Shown here piece by piece: positions 10,435 through 25,800 of a stretch of 64,000 bases of DNA; within the stretch, counting starts at the first letter, position 1, and each line of letters opens with the position of its first letter. The position numbers were made by a program, and so were the translations under genes. A model generated the notes under the pieces. That model was not told where the DNA came from. It searched no databases and worked only from the letters and a program-made list of their open reading frames with translations. The stretch covers positions 87,434,501 through 87,498,500 of the forward strand of contig CM059585.1 in NCBI GenBank assembly GCA_030407085.1. Reading direction: 5' to 3'. The DNA comes from Trichopria drosophilae (lineage: Eukaryota; Arthropoda; Insecta; Hymenoptera; Diapriidae).

Positions 10435-10776
10435 TATTTGAAATAAATCTATCTCGGCTTTTATTGGTGGTAGAAATTGTGCGGAATTTCCCCAGCTACA
10501 ATTTTCGTATGTTTCTTTTTTTCGTGTAAAGTTATTTCAGAAAAACCGATTTTTTTGACACATTTTTCGCCACCATTTCCCCCAGGCAGCTTGTACGGAT
10601 GCCATCCGACGGATGGGGACTTTTGAGAAAGTAAAAAGTATGAAAAGATAAGCCTATTTCCAAATTGTCAGCCCACTACTAATTTTTTAATCCAAATCGA
10701 AAAATAACGGTCCATTTAGTTGGCTAATAATACATTTTATAGGCATTATCCATAGGTTTTATTTATTTTTTTAAAC

Positions 10777-10782
10777 TTTATT
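10777..10782 (-). terminator. Poly(A) signal of the SLC23 gene
   Basis: AATAAA on the minus strand lies 21 nt beyond the last base of the stop codon, with a second at 10758-10763. This implies a very short 3' UTR, ending before the foldback element that starts at 10722. Confidence 0.6.
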
Positions 10783-10803
10783 TGAAATATGTCACTAAAG
10801 TTT

Positions 10804-13800
10804 TTAGTTGTCTTTGAATCTACAACACCATGAAGTTTGTCGTGGTCGGTAAGTTGGAGAAAACGGTAGGTATGATGTCCACTTCCACCTAAAAATAGAT
10901 CATTCTTTGTAGACAAATATGATTGACTGAAATAAATTTTATGTATATAATGATACTGAAATAAATTTTATGTATATATTTCAATGACCTTCTTATTAGT
11001 TTCATTCCAAATGGAAAATCGAATGTATTCCCTTCATAATCGGATTGATCATTTGTCGATTCGTCAACTTCGAAATTTAATTCCATTTCTTTTGCCCATG
11101 CATCCAGACCTCTATCTTCGGCAGAACCTACGATATACATACAAATTTCATTATTTGTGACCACAAATGAGTTGTGGAGAACTCAAATTGGCAGTACTAA
11201 GCAATTCTTTCCCACACAGCACACTGTCCTGGGGACGTCCTCAGGAGCTCCTCAGGATGTCCAAATGTCCGCTTTTATCGTCCTATTAACGTCCTCAAGG
11301 TATCCTGTGTCCTGAGGCTGTCCTGTGGACGTTAACAGGATGGTAAAAGCGGACATTTGGACGTCCTGAGGAGATCCTGAGGACGTCCCCAGGACAGTGT
11401 GCTGTGTGGCTTACTTATGCGTAATTGTCAGATATTTATGTCAATTTATTTCAATATTTTAAAAAGCTTTAACATTCTTTTCTCAATCAGTTTTTTTACG
11501 CAAATTTAAAGAAAAATGTGTTATTGTACATATAAACAGTAAATCGAATGGGTCGTAGAGTTTGTCTTGAAGATATGTAAAATTTTGTTGTTACAACTAT
11601 AATTTTACATAAATTAAAATCAAATAAAATTGTAAATTTAATAAAGATACGTAAGTAGTTACCTGGAATAATGTTGTCAAAAACGCACCCAATAACACCG
11701 CCAACTAAGATTGTTGTACTTAATAATACTGTTAGGACTCCATCAACAACCTCGCTCCCAGTGTTAATAACTTCTGAATGATTAATCATCCACTTTGAGA
11801 GTACCTGAAATTAATTTTTACTTGTATTATTTATTAATATTTTGATATGCTTCGTCGTGCATGTAATGGGAATTAAAACAATTCTGTACATTTTTCGCAT
11901 TGCAAATTTCTTAGAACATTTATGCATAATTAATGTTATTTGTAGTAATTTATAGCAGAAGATAGTATATTTTAAATTTTAATAATAAATGCATATTTCT
12001 TTACAAATGTTGTTGAGTAGTTTTTAATATTGTTCAAAAGTTTGTACGTATCTGATTTCTTACACTTACAGCAAACAAATGCATCAAAAAGAATTCAACG
12101 TTTAAATTGTTTTAATTCGGTTTCTTTACCACGTAAAAGTATTGAAGTGTATTGAAAAGAATTCAGAATATCAATTTATTTGTATTCTTTCTATTCTTCA
12201 AATGAAACGTGAGCAACAATTAAATGTTTACAGAAGAATTCAAAATTTCAATTCAAACAAATTCATGGCATAATTACATACTCAATCTAACCTACAAATT
12301 TGATTTCAATCAAGGAATTATAGTGTAGACTCAAATGAATATAATTTTAGAGTTTTATTTATTTGTAAGCACTGTACAATAATTGCACAATTATGCATTA
12401 ATTGCTAAAAAGCATACACGAAATATTAGGAGTTAGTTTAAGTTAAAATGAAGTAGTTCTTCAGCTGCTTCTTCTGCATTCCTAGCAAACGAAACAGAAT
12501 TAAAATGTCGTATTAAATGTAATTCAGATTTCAGGTTCTGGATTGAGTTTCTAGACTTTCTGCAATTCTTTTCCATTCCCAGTTTCTTTAAATTTATTTG
12601 AAAGAGTCGTATGGATTCGATTCTTGACATAATTCTTTGCAATTTGAAGAATTATTTATATACAATGCATGTATAGGGTGTCTCACAACTCTTGGACCGT
12701 ATTGCAGGTATGTATTCTACATGAAATTCCAAGCAAGAAAGTCCATTACCAAAATTGGATCCGATACCTACAATTTGGCAGGCGCGCCATTGAAGTTAAG
12801 GAAAAAATCACTCTTTTTGCAATAACTTCTCTTTTTTGAAAATTATATTAACAAAATTAGGCTCATTTGAAAGTCACTTCAAGCTCTACAACACATCTTC
12901 AGGTCTCTTTGACCTAAAATGAATATTTCTCTTGCTATATAATCATAAAAATGGTAGACAATGCCAATTTTTTCGTTTTTTCGCATTTATCTCATTTCGA
13001 GGAACAGCACATGAAATACCACTGGAAGCAAGTGGTAGCCCATGAAAAAGCAAACAATCTAACTCTTAATCCAATGAGATTCGATGAAAATTGAGCCCAA
13101 AAGGAGTCGCTTAATCTCACAAAATTGGCGGAAAACGGTTTGATATTCCCAGTACGCGGTTTTTGTCAATTCGGAGAATTTCAGAGGCTACTTTTGGGCT
13201 CAATTTTTATAGAATCGCCTCGTATTAGGGGTCGAATTGTTCATTTTTTCAAGGGCTTCAACTTGTAGGGGTATTTCATTAGCTATTTATCGAAATGAGA
13301 TAAACATGAAAAACAGCAAAAATTTGAATTTTTTACCCTTTTCATTTACCCCAAATTGCCCAAGAGATGAATTGTAGAGTTTGAAAGAGACTTTAAAATG
13401 AGCTCAATTTTGTTAAGATAACTTAAAAAAAACAAGTTATTGTGAAAAGAGTGATTTTTTGTTCTAAACTTCAATGGCGCGCAAATCCCATCATACATAG
13501 TTGAAGTATTAAAACAATCCATGTTCCATCAGAATTGCTACTATTACTTTTAAATCTGCAATTGTTTTAATGTCACCTTAAATGTGTGACCAATTTTTTT
13601 TCCTTTTGTGCCTTTTATAAAATATTTTACGCACAGTTCTCTTGAAGAAGAAAAAAGGAAAATGAAAATGGATCCAAAATCAGGAATCGAGAGAATCGAA
13701 AAATGAGAATCATGACTGATGCGCTTTTGGAAATGTGAGTATTTTTTATGAATCTGGCCCTATATTAATTGCATTCAGATCAAGTAAACTTGTAATTAAT

Positions 13801-16800
13801 ATCATTAAAAATTTAGTTTTGTCTTGTAAGACTTTACAGGATCAAATATTAAACGATCATGTGAGATTGAAAATTTGACTACGATAAATTTTGGTTCACC
13901 GTTTAGTTAGTTCTTTTAAAGAAGAACAAGATTTTGTTAGATATTTATTTTAGAGAAGTTTTGAATTTTTAAGAAAATTATCTGATTTCCTGCAATTATG
14001 ATTATAAAAAAATTGGCAACAGAAGCATATAAAACAATATCGGCGATTTTATTGCGCAATTAACAATTTCCGAAACTTTCAATGTAACTTAAGTTATTCA
14101 CAAAAAAATAATCATTTTATTGCCTGTGGCATGTTAGCAATCATATGTTTTATTGCCATATTACCACGTTTGAATACAAAGCATGTGTTAATAATAATAT
14201 GTATATAAGTGTCTATCTTATGCATTAACATTTATGTTGATTTCAATGACATCGGATTTTTAAATCATATTATTAATGTCAAGAAATGTTAGTTCTTACC
14301 AAAGGAAAAAATATGGAAAATCCGAGGATGTACAAATTTCTCGGAGAATTCAAATTTACATATTGAAGCGCAGACAGACCTAAAGGATTAAAATTTATTA
14401 TTAAACAAAAATACACATTTAACCATTTGTAGCACATCAGTAATTATCCATCGAAGTTGTCCTAATAAGTTAATTTAATTACTGAATTTGTAAAAAACTT
14501 TATTATCGTTGAAAGAGAAATATGCGAAGTATATACACAATATATTTTATATAACAAGTTATAAATTTTTTCGCAACCGTTTTAATTTTTAGTTTTCTAA
14601 TACTCATTAGTAACTGTTTTTTTAATTACTCAAATTCTAATGCTTGCTTTTAGGGAGTAAATCAATTAAATATTTTCAGCTTTATATACGGAAATTCAAA
14701 TTTTTCGTTTTTCATACTTACCAAATGCAGCAATCATTCCGAACATGACGCAGAAAATCCCGCCTACGATTGGTTCTGGTATTATGATAAAAACGGCTCC
14801 AAATTTACTTATCACACCTTGTAATATCATAAGAAGACAAGCCCACTGTATGACTCTTCTACTTCCAACTTTGGTTACGCCTTACGATATGAAAAAAGAA
14901 TAAAAAATATTTCTAAATTTATGTTTTCATATAAAATACCTTTCGTGTATCTTGTGCAGCTGGAAAGAGAACGTGATAATAAAAAAATGTGGCATTTGGG
15001 AATTGTAAAGAATTTATCATGATTGCAATTGAAATAATCAACACGTCTCTTCTAAAGTAAATTGATGTTAAAATATGTAAACTACGATATATGTCAGTTT
15101 TTAGTTTCATAACATATCATTTTTCTGAACATAACTTCAGTTCACGTTTAATCAAACCAGGACAGTGCAGCATGGAAACACATATAATTTTTTTCAGGTA
15201 ATTAAACTTCGTTTAAACTGCATCTATAACCTGAAATATTAGTGAATCTTTATGATGCATTTTCTTATATAATTGTACTGAGAACATTTTTCTTAGAAAA
15301 ATTCTCATACTGACTTCAACGAGCAGAAAATGAGAACGACAGTTCATGAACAACCTGAATTCATGTTATTTTATTAAAATGTAGAAAAATTTCAGCTCAA
15401 ACTAAAAAGTATGGAACATTTTAGAAGGAAATATTTTTTTCCTTCCTCGTTTAGTGAAACGTACATACTGCACTTAAAAAAACTCCGGGTTTAACTGGCA
15501 GAAAAGTAAGGACACACGCAAATATTTCTAACATAATTTGATTTAATTATTCATAACAAATTTCTTCTAAAATAATTCAGCAATTTTTACAAAGGATCAC
15601 AAAATATATTAATTTGATAATTTAATTTCAAAATTTTTCCCTTAAATTTAATGAATCTATTTACAAACTTAACGCATTTATTAGGAATGAAATGAAACAT
15701 CTCTTTATCAACAAAATGCATATATCCTATCAAATGGGATTAATACCGAATTTAGATCTGACGTGTACAATTTGAATGGCGAGTTTTTAAATTTGAGAAA
15801 AATATCCCTTTTTTGTGATAACTCCGTTAGATTTTCAGTTATTTCAACGAATGAAGGCTCATTTTAAAGGTTTTTTCAATCCCCATAATTGAACTCGGAG
15901 ATATTTCGATCTACAATGAATACATCTCTCGTTATAGCCCCAAAAATGCGAAAAAATGATGATTTATGCGTTTTTTCACATCTAACACTTTGTGCTCAAT
16001 AGATATGCTAAAATCATCCAAAAAGGAATTGCCAAGGGAAGCCTCCAAGTCCGAAATCCATTTTTTGGCATTTCTGTAACATTAAAGTGTTCGTTGTATT
16101 ATTCTTTACTTTTTCAATCTCTATAACTTCTTTATAAGTGATTTTCGCGTAGCTATTTAGGAAAACGAGTTCGACGCTAAAACCCGCATAAATCAAAGTT
16201 TTAAAAAAATTTTGGAACTATAACAAAAGATATGTTCGTGGTAGATCAAAATTACTCAATTTCAATTGTAGGGGTTAAAAAAATCTTTACAATGAGCATT
16301 TGTTTGTTGAAATAACTTTAAAATTAGCCGAGTTATGGCAGAAATAGTGATTTTTCGTCCTCAAATTCAAAGTGTCGCCATTGAAATTCCATTAGCCGGA
16401 TCGAATTTTAGTATTAAATTTTATTGCTCAGAACGTTGTCAAGATTCACCCCTTGCTATACGGTTTGTAAAAATATTACATGTATTATCAACACAATCGT
16501 ATCTTACAAATAAATGGATTTAATAACAAAATTAGTATATTTCAACCTTCGTTCATACATACAAAGGCAAATATCTGCTCCTGTTTCCAACATGCGTAAT
16601 CGAGTGCCGAAGACGTATAGCATCAAGATTTCTTAAGCGAATAGAAACTCACTGGTCTTTTTCGAGATGTCTATAATCAAAATTTATTCGGACAGTAAAA
16701 ACCCTTGTATGTATGACAATGATTATAAAATGTGACCTGGTCTATGAAAAGGGAGCTTATGTGTCAAACTATTATTTTTAAGTTAAGTAAGAGTGGTTGA

Positions 16801-19800
16801 TACTTTACTAAAGTGAGGAGACAGACTAGAAAAATACATAAAAAACTTTAAATTAACAAATCAATGTAAATTTTGCTAGAAAAATTCACAATTTTTGTAT
16901 TATGGTAACGATGGAAAGGATTGTAAGATTTTTCGAAAAAATTGGTCTTCATTTCTTGTCGAAAAATCTTAAAATAATCCAACCTTTCCATCGTTACCAT
17001 CATAAAAAAATGGTGAATTTTTATAGAAAAATTTGCATTCAATTCTGTAAGAGCAAAAAAGTTTCTGGCATAAGAACAAAAATTACCTAGAAAAATTAAA
17101 AATATTAATAGACGTATATCACTTGTTTATTTATGGGTACATAATTACGAGCACTAAAATATATTTATTCAAATACAAGAAACTTATTTTTTTTATCTTT
17201 AAGATTTGTTTCCTATGAAATTGGTTTTCACGCATAAGATCCCTTTTGTTATACCAGGCCACATATATTAATTTGAGATATTTACCTATAGTTCCAACAT
17301 TTTCTCCGAATGTATTTGTACCATTGCCACTTCCCCAAAGCCCTGCTAGTAACGTTCCTAGACCTTCTATAGCAATACCTCGATTAATTGCATGAACAGG
17401 TGGTGGTGGGGCTCCTGTAAAAAGTTGTTTCTTTTAAATACCCATTCAATTACTATATCAACTCTACGAAATGCACTTACAGAAAGGCAACGTATCTCAG
17501 AAGCTTATAATACGTGGTAAATACAAAAAAAGAGTAAATTATCTTGCATTGAAAGTCTGACCCCATAAAAAATTTAATTTTCGTTGGTCGTGAACATGGT
17601 CAGGGTCTAAACTATAAAAATAATGCCTGCACGTTACTCTAAATACTACCAAAACAAGTTTTCGTGATTTCCAACAATGCTTGGGCAGTATAGTTTGTTA
17701 GAGTTAAAAAATACCTTTTTCTGATATTCTTGACCATAGAAAGGTTTCATAGTTTTTTTTATAAAATGTTTTTCCACATTCGACATTACATCTTATAATT
17801 ATAATTATATATACGTAATTACTGTGTGTTTTTAAAATCATCAAAATGTTACTGCACGTTGTAATGCATACCACACATTCTCGAAGTCATTGGATAATAA
17901 CTGATGGATTCAACTGTACATGCCAAAACGCCAGCGAGCATTCCAAGCACACCGGAAATGCTCACGGTCGGTGTTCCCCACTGGCCAGGGTAAGGAATAC
18001 GAAACCAGGGCGAATCGTTTATGATTCTTAATTTGCTATCAACCCTTCCTGGATGCCCATAGGGCAGTGTGTCAGTCACTGTCAGTATTACGCAGATAAT
18101 CCACATAGCAGCGATTGTAAGCAATACCTAAAGCAATATACACCAGGTGAACCGCAGTACATTTTCACATATTAAATATTATTAATTATAACTTTGCATA
18201 TAGGATAGTCGGAAATGTTTTTTCCTGATAGCATGCGGGAAATCCGTATTTCAGCTCGGTTTTTAATGCGTAATTTTCCGTATACTGTTAGGAAAAACGT
18301 CGTTCGTTACTAGTGTGAGAAATCGAATTTCCAGCACTAGTACGAAATGTACTATTATATTGACAGAAATAATAGAATGCTGATTAGAAACATGAAGAAT
18401 TTTTTGAATTTTGAAATGTTCTTGGTGTTTTATGTGAAGAGAAATACTTGATCATTAAATAAGTTTGTAAATATAATTCAGAATTTCCTGAGATTGAACA
18501 TAAGCGTTCTTTTTTGCTCAGTCAGTACATTGAAAATGGATAACATTGTATTAAATTAATCAATTTGAAATTTTGATTTATTTCCATATTGGATTTTCTT
18601 AAAATCCTACACTAGTGTTCTCAATCATAAACATATTTGAAATTGTAAATACCATTTGATAATAAAAAGTATTTTTAACAGGTTCAATTTATCAATAAAA
18701 AATAAAAAAGTTAATATATTCAAATAAAAATAACACTGAAAAAGTAATATGATTATGATTGGACCATTTCAAGATATTCAAATAAATAAATAGTACAAAC
18801 TGGCGAAAGAGCGATTAGCTTTCAACGCTTTACTTCTGGACACCAACTCGTTTACACGATTCTGAGTTATTTGCAAAATAATTGTTGGACTGTTACGAAC
18901 GAAAGACGTCCGCAACGGGTCCTTGATGTGTCAGGTCAGGTTCTGACACCAGCCCTGTCGGATGTGGGTCGAGGATATTTTGGAAAAGGTGATGTAGTGA
19001 TGGAAGATCACCAGTTTAGATGCTGAAGGGCCGTTTATTATTCGAATTCATGGGGAAAAGTGGTACTGGCCACTTTTCACCAATGCTTTAGATGCAGCAA
19101 TGGTAAACGCTTGGAAAATGCACTGTCTGTTAGAAAAACACGCTCGGAAGAAACCGATGCATCAACTTGAATTTCCTGTTTACATTGTTGAATGTTTACT
19201 TCTTTCCGAAAAATCAACAGCTCAAAAATCAGAGCAAATGTACACATCAGGTGCTACAGAGTTACGGCGTGACAGGATAGATCATATCGTTGAACGATCC
19301 AACTCAACTCGCAAACGATGTAAACAATGCAAAAAGCATACATTTTTCATATGCAACAAATGCAAAGTTTCACTACATCCGAAATGTTTTTCAATTTATC
19401 ATAGTATTTGTAAAGATAAATAATGTTAAATAATTGAAATTTATGAAAACATCTAAGTACATCTCGGAAATAAACATATTTTAAATACATTACATATTAT
19501 TAGTCCCAGTGGTGCATTTTTGCACCAGCTTTTTCTAGCCTTACCTGAAGAGATAAAAATAAAAACAAAATGTTATATTGTGTTTTAGATACAAACGAAT
19601 CATGTCCACAAGTTTCATTCATTTGTTTTAATTTCTTATATCGTTGGGATTTAATGGGTTAACCCATTATGTTATAATGGTTGACAATGTTAAATGTTTT
19701 TTCGATTTTTTTGTTTGAGAACTGATTTTTTTAAAAAATGATGACCTTTTGATATACTTGGGCTTGCTCATAAAATAAGTTCGGAGCTTATTCAGATAAG

Positions 19801-22800
19801 ATCAGATGTATAATATTGATGAGTCCAAAAACTCTGAAGTAATCAGGTTCAACTATTTCTTACATAATCTAGTTTAATTGTGTTGTTTTAGACTGAGTTT
19901 TAATTTTTGTTACAAACATTTTTATCTAATTGATCATTGAACATTAATAAAATTGTATAAAGCTCGATATTTAAGAAATCTGGTAATCTTGAAAAAAAAA
20001 TTCGTGTGTTAAAACATACCGGAAATAATTTAAAGAGAGGAAACCATGCAATGCGTATTCCTTGACCCCTCTTGTATGCAATAACTGGACATTCAACTTT
20101 TACCAATATTTGCGAATATGCTGTCAACATGAGTATTGTCCTGAAATAAAATTAATGTCAATAATTGACTAATCTACAAATATATTAATAAATTAAATGT
20201 ATGCTGCGCAAATTCTATCCAGGACTTATAACCTCTACAGAAAGTATAATGATGATTGCCAAATTAAATCAACAATGACCCAGATCAAAATTTGTCCTCT
20301 TTATACACTTATAATTCCCACATTAGTAAGTAATACATACAATTTTTAGCAATAGGTCTTCATAAATCACATTCAAATTTCGAGTATCCTCAATTTTATA
20401 ATTCCCGCATTATTTCAATTAATATTACGGTCGTGTTGTAATCTATGATCCGATATGACTGCATTAGTTTCTGAAGATCTATGAATATTGGATTTGTGTT
20501 CGTTAACTCTAGTTTTTAGGCCTCTTTTTATTTCACATATAAACTTAGCATCACGATCATTATATATAATGCAATAGACCAAGTTATTTTTATCCATTTT
20601 ATTTCTGCAATCTTTACCTTTCTTGATTATTAATGTTTAATTATGTTGCATTACAGTTATAATGTTTCATTCTTTCAACATATTTTCCATATTATTTTTC
20701 AACAATTTTTCTTCGTATTTACTGTGGGTTTGAAATCAGAATTATCTTATAATAAATTTTTATTTCTAATCTTTTAATCTTTATAATCGACTGGATATAC
20801 CAATAAATTCTATATTCTTGTGTATCAAATTCCCAGTGAACACGGGAAGGTCGTCTTTTGGACGTCCATGTAAGTTATGGGACGTATGTTAAAGTAATTT
20901 GCAATCAAAAGAACGTCTTGAAGGCGACTTAAAGACATCTAATGTCAGGCTAATGATATCTTTGCGACTTTATCTTTTGCCATTTTGTTACAGGTTTGAA
21001 GTCCCAAAAGCGTCACCATGATGACATATTACAGGTTTGGAGTGTACCCTATTCTGATACTTCAAAGAAAAAGAAGTTTTAAGAATTTCTTATTCGATCG
21101 TTATGATGCACAACCTTATTGTTAAACAATATCTGGCTATATAGTGTACATACAATACATGCCAAAGTTTAGGAAAATTTGTGTTCAAAATTATATCATC
21201 ATTGTCTCACGAAGAAAGTATATCTTCCCAATATTATTTGTGGTGGTAAAATTTCGGACAAACTTTTCTTTTCTTTAGATATAATTAAGTAAAAATGAGT
21301 TTTTTATCGGAAGCCACAATGTAATTCAACTGGTAAACTTAAAAATAGTGTACCTACATGTTTATGTACGTAAATATGTTTAAATGGATTGTTGTTTTAC
21401 TTTTGATGAACTGCTGACATAATTAAGCTCTTACCCTCCTGCTATACCCCAGTGTTGAGAAGCTGCAGCAGCTGCATTTTCAAAAAGTGATAGACCAACT
21501 AACGAAACTGTAGCCACAATGGTAAGTGGTGTGACAATTTTTAAAAAATATCCAATAAGACCTGCACCAGAAAAAATATAGTCATTATATGCCAAAAAGG
21601 TAATATGTAGTTATTAAATGTAGTTTAATAATCATAAGTCACATATTCTATCTTCATTAAAAAGTATTTGTGAAAAGTATTAAAATTACTTTTATAAACT
21701 AGATTAGTAATTTTCGAACATCAGTTTTGAAATCGATTTGCAACCTTTCATAATGACGTACTTAGCGAGAATACGTTTTATGTATATAATACATTTTAAT
21801 TCGTATTAAAGATAATAAATAAATTAATATTTGAAACATAAATATAGCAGGTGCCAATCCTTTTAGTAACATTTAATATATTCAGAAGACATGTGTGATA
21901 CAAAGGCGCTTCTAAGTATTTCCATTTTCAATGAATGTAATAGTTTTTTAAATAGTCAAACTTTTTATTTCAATGATTTTTATCGCTTTACACATTAATC
22001 TATAACGTAACATAATATTACATAATTGACTTTATACGTCCAGTAATTGTGATATATTTCATATTGGATTTTAAAATAGTTAGCAACAGTGTATATTATT
22101 AACATCGTATTATAGAAGATGTGGCAGCAAGATAGATGCAAAACAGACGAATTTCACAAATAAAGCAAATAACAACCCCTACGGTCACTAATATAAATTC
22201 GGGACCAGACGGAGTACCTTCTCTGATTTTGATAACCATTGCGAAATCCCATTTCGATATTCATTGAGGTTGTCCAATTATTTTCTTAAATATATAGTGT
22301 GTTTTCCAAGAGATGGAAGGTGTAACAATAAAAAGATCTATACAAAGAAAGACTTGACATCCTCTGCTCTGAACCTTTACTTAAATCTCTCAAAGGTCAT
22401 TCAAGGAGAGGCAGATCAATTCTACAGACAGTTTCGGAATACGGCGATTCATTGTCAAACCTGTACACGAAGTCACGAGGACTGTACTCCTAGCCCAGCA
22501 AGAAAATCAATACGGATTGTAGAAGACCACAAGTACCAAATGCTTTGAATTCGGTAAGATGAGAGAACGCACTGACGCCTCTAGAAGTGGAATTTAGAGC
22601 ACTGGATTGTCTTCGTTATATCATTAGAAGCTGTTTGCGACATCAGAAACTGATTTACTAATTTTCGTATGTCTATGATACGTCCATAGCAATCACTGAA
22701 TAAAGCGCTGAAATAGCCGAACTAAAATTGAACTGGTTTGGTTTTAGCGCCTAAAATAATAGTGTGGAACTAGCTCATAAAGAAACAAAATCATCATCTG

Positions 22801-25800
22801 CGTTTCTAAATGTACACGAAACTGACATTCTGAACACATGTCTAAATTCCTTTTGAGACAATTGTGTGCCTCTTCACCCATTGAAAGTAAACCAGAGCAC
22901 ATTGGGTTTGTCGCAAACACTGACATAAGTTCAACGATAAAATGCTCTCAGAATCGTGAGTCGTAAGTCGTAAAGGTGGTAATATTACTTATCATGAATG
23001 TAATAACTGTGCACTTGCTAGCATCTTCTAAAAGAAATCTAAGAGCTCAAAACGACAAATGGAATAAATCAGTAAAAATGGATGGGGAGGAACTGAAAAT
23101 AAAAAAACATTGCATCCAATTAGATGAAGAGTTGGGTCGAATCGTCGATACAAAGGGATGATGTGCGATCACTACGATATACACCCTGTAAAAAAGGCAC
23201 CAAAGGTCACCTACATACTTCTTTTGAGTGTGACAGATGAGTAACAAAAAGGTGAGATGTATTCCATGATGAACCAGATAGCATTTGAAAATATGATACC
23301 AAAGTTATACTCAAGGCACAAGTTAGACGGATACATAATTGGAGACATTAAGTCTAATTCTCTTCTACCAATTCTCGAGTACGAAATTCTGAAGAAATTT
23401 GGGTTTCTCCAATTCGTACCCAAGCCAAATGTAATTGGCAGTTCCCAGGGTCATAGAATTAGCTCCAAACCTAGTTATGACATGCAACAGTAGATGCATC
23501 TTAAAAACATATGTGTAATTCGCTTGGACTATTTTTCTAAACTTTTAAATTAAACTTAAATCAGTATTCCTTGCAAAAATAAAGCTTTTCTTCACCTGTG
23601 ACCCCAATGAATACTTGAAACAGGGCAGAGACTGCAATTGCTCCAGACAGCTCTCTCATCCTCACTTGCCATAATTCTGTTCGATTTTCATGTGACATAC
23701 TGTTCAATACTTCGGCTTCTGGGCATTTCCATTGAGGTAAATTTAAAAGAGCGAGAGTTGGTACTAAGAATGATATCGTACCACCTTGCACTAGTGGAAG
23801 CCTGCAGAAATATTGTCCTGTTAAAGCGGGTTTCAGAGTCATTATGCGTGCGAATACTTTAAAAATATAAGTTATTTTCTAGCTAACATGTTTATTATAT
23901 TGTAAATGATTAAATTTACGAAAAAATATGTGATATTCAGGAAAAACTTCACTTAAAAAAAATTGACATTTATCAATCCATGTTAGTGATATCATTTTTT
24001 CTTGCAGGTAATTAACTCATTGACACTTTTACGACCTAACGAGCACAATGGACACGTGGATTTTAGCATCGTTTTATTTATACAAACATTTCTTCTTTAA
24101 ATAGGCACATGCATATCCGAATAGTTTTGAGACCACTCTTTCGAATGACGCTGGTCAACATTTTTTAAAAATAACGGTTAACAGATTTTTTTTTAAATAC
24201 TACAAAAACTCTTCAATCACCTCAATTTTTGAGGTACAATATATTTTAGAATGCAATTTTCTCTATGATACCGGTTTCTGACCACCTTTTGTCTTACCAA
24301 AAACGTGTTCCGGAGTGTTTTACTTTAAAAATATTGATTCACATATTTTTATTTTTATGCATTTGGATTTTCAAATGGCTCCGGAGCAACAAATTTAAAA
24401 AAATGAAGAATTTTTGTGTTTTACGTCTAACTAAATAAATGTAACGTTTTCCATTTTAGAACCACTATTTTAGATTTCGGAAAAATTATTTTGTATGATT
24501 ATATTGAGCAATAGCCAAAAATAAATAAAATGGTTATTGACAGATTACAATGCCCTGTTATTTTGTACTAAAACACGAAATTTAACGCATTTTTACTTCT
24601 AGTGAATATAAGGCGTCTTCTTGAAAATGTGGAATAACATCTACTGTTGTTATTAGAAACGATAATAAACTAGGATTAATATTAAATTAATTTTTGTACA
24701 CGTATTAACTATAAGAAACGTATAAAACCACCAAATTTTCAAACCAATTTGGCGCATATGATCCATTTAAAAATCCAAATAGAAATATATGAACGTATAT
24801 TATTGAAGTTATACATTCGGGAACAAGTTCCATTGTGCACGTTGGGTCGTTAAAGTCCCAAAAATATACATTGTTTTTGTTGATTTTCGTGCTACTAGTA
24901 ACTAGAGCAGACAACTAGATTAACTGTCTTTACAAATTACAAACTAGTCTACTATTTTTAAGTATGCACTTTTGATTGTCATAGTTCCGTAAAATCAAAA
25001 TGGCAATTTTTAAGTAAAACACCAAGAATTTGAACTTTATTTTTTTTATAAATATTTTTCATATTAAAAATGAATTAAAAAATGTGTTGCCCAAGATTAT
25101 AAAAAAATTATTTTCTCGGTAAAAAATCACTTCTTCCTCTAGAAAATGTAAAATTCTATACTCATATAACATATTTACTGATGAACACGAAAAAAAGGGT
25201 TGCAACACCAACTTCACAGAAAAATACACGTGTTTAAAAGCCGTAATTCGGTATTACGTACGATATTCGATTTGTAAAATTAAAAATGGCGGATATCATA
25301 TGGCCTGGTTTTCATCTGTTGGTTACTATATTTTAAAGCATTTCTTTTGTAAAAAGACTTCTTTTGTTAAAAAGTGAACAACGACTTTTAAATATTCGTG
25401 TATCATTTCATAGAAAAATTTGATTTAGAAAAGTTTGAGCTGGCATGGGTCCTTTCATTTTGATCAGTTTACATGTTGTACACTTAGCAGCATTAATTTC
25501 ACAGACACTGCTCTGTTATCCTTGTTTTCACCTATATTTCTCTGTGTGGGTAAAGAAGGATAACAGAGCAATGTTGGTGAAAGAATGAATGCTGCTAAGT
25601 GTATGATTTCAGTCGAAGAACAATAGTCCTCTTATAATCTTGGAACGTTTTATGCACTTTTGGTTGAAACCTGGAATTTCCATTACATTTCTCATATATG
25701 GGAAACATTGATAAAAGAATAAAATTTAATTTTTTAGTGTTTTTCTGTTTAAAAGCTCCATTTTGGTTTTAGAAAACATTTAATTGGAATTTTGACTGCG

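Larger units (their letters stand above)
8880..10722. mobile_element. Large foldback element with nested repeats
   Basis: The left end has TTTGGATTAAAAAATGAGTA and then TCCCCATCCGTAC. The right end has the inverse order (GGATGGGGAC, then TTTTTTAATCCAAATCG). A second, inner palindrome (about 9040-9850) pairs TTGTGTAAAGACAAGCG and GATGAAATTAGCTGTAAAAT with their inverses. The inner right arm contains the 100-bp tandem duplication 9561-9760, and the right half carries the TA MITE 10168-10434. No transposase is seen; the frames at 9053-9406 and 9598-9873 are readings of the arms. It lies just beyond the 3' end of the SLC23 gene. Confidence 0.65.

Noticed and set aside
14919..15110. Extra SLC23 exon
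   Set aside because: It is hydrophobic and next to exon 9, but the splice phases of exons 8 and 9 already join correctly and the sequence does not match the family.
17846..18031. Plus-strand 61-codon frame
   Set aside because: It is an antisense shadow of SLC23 exon 7.
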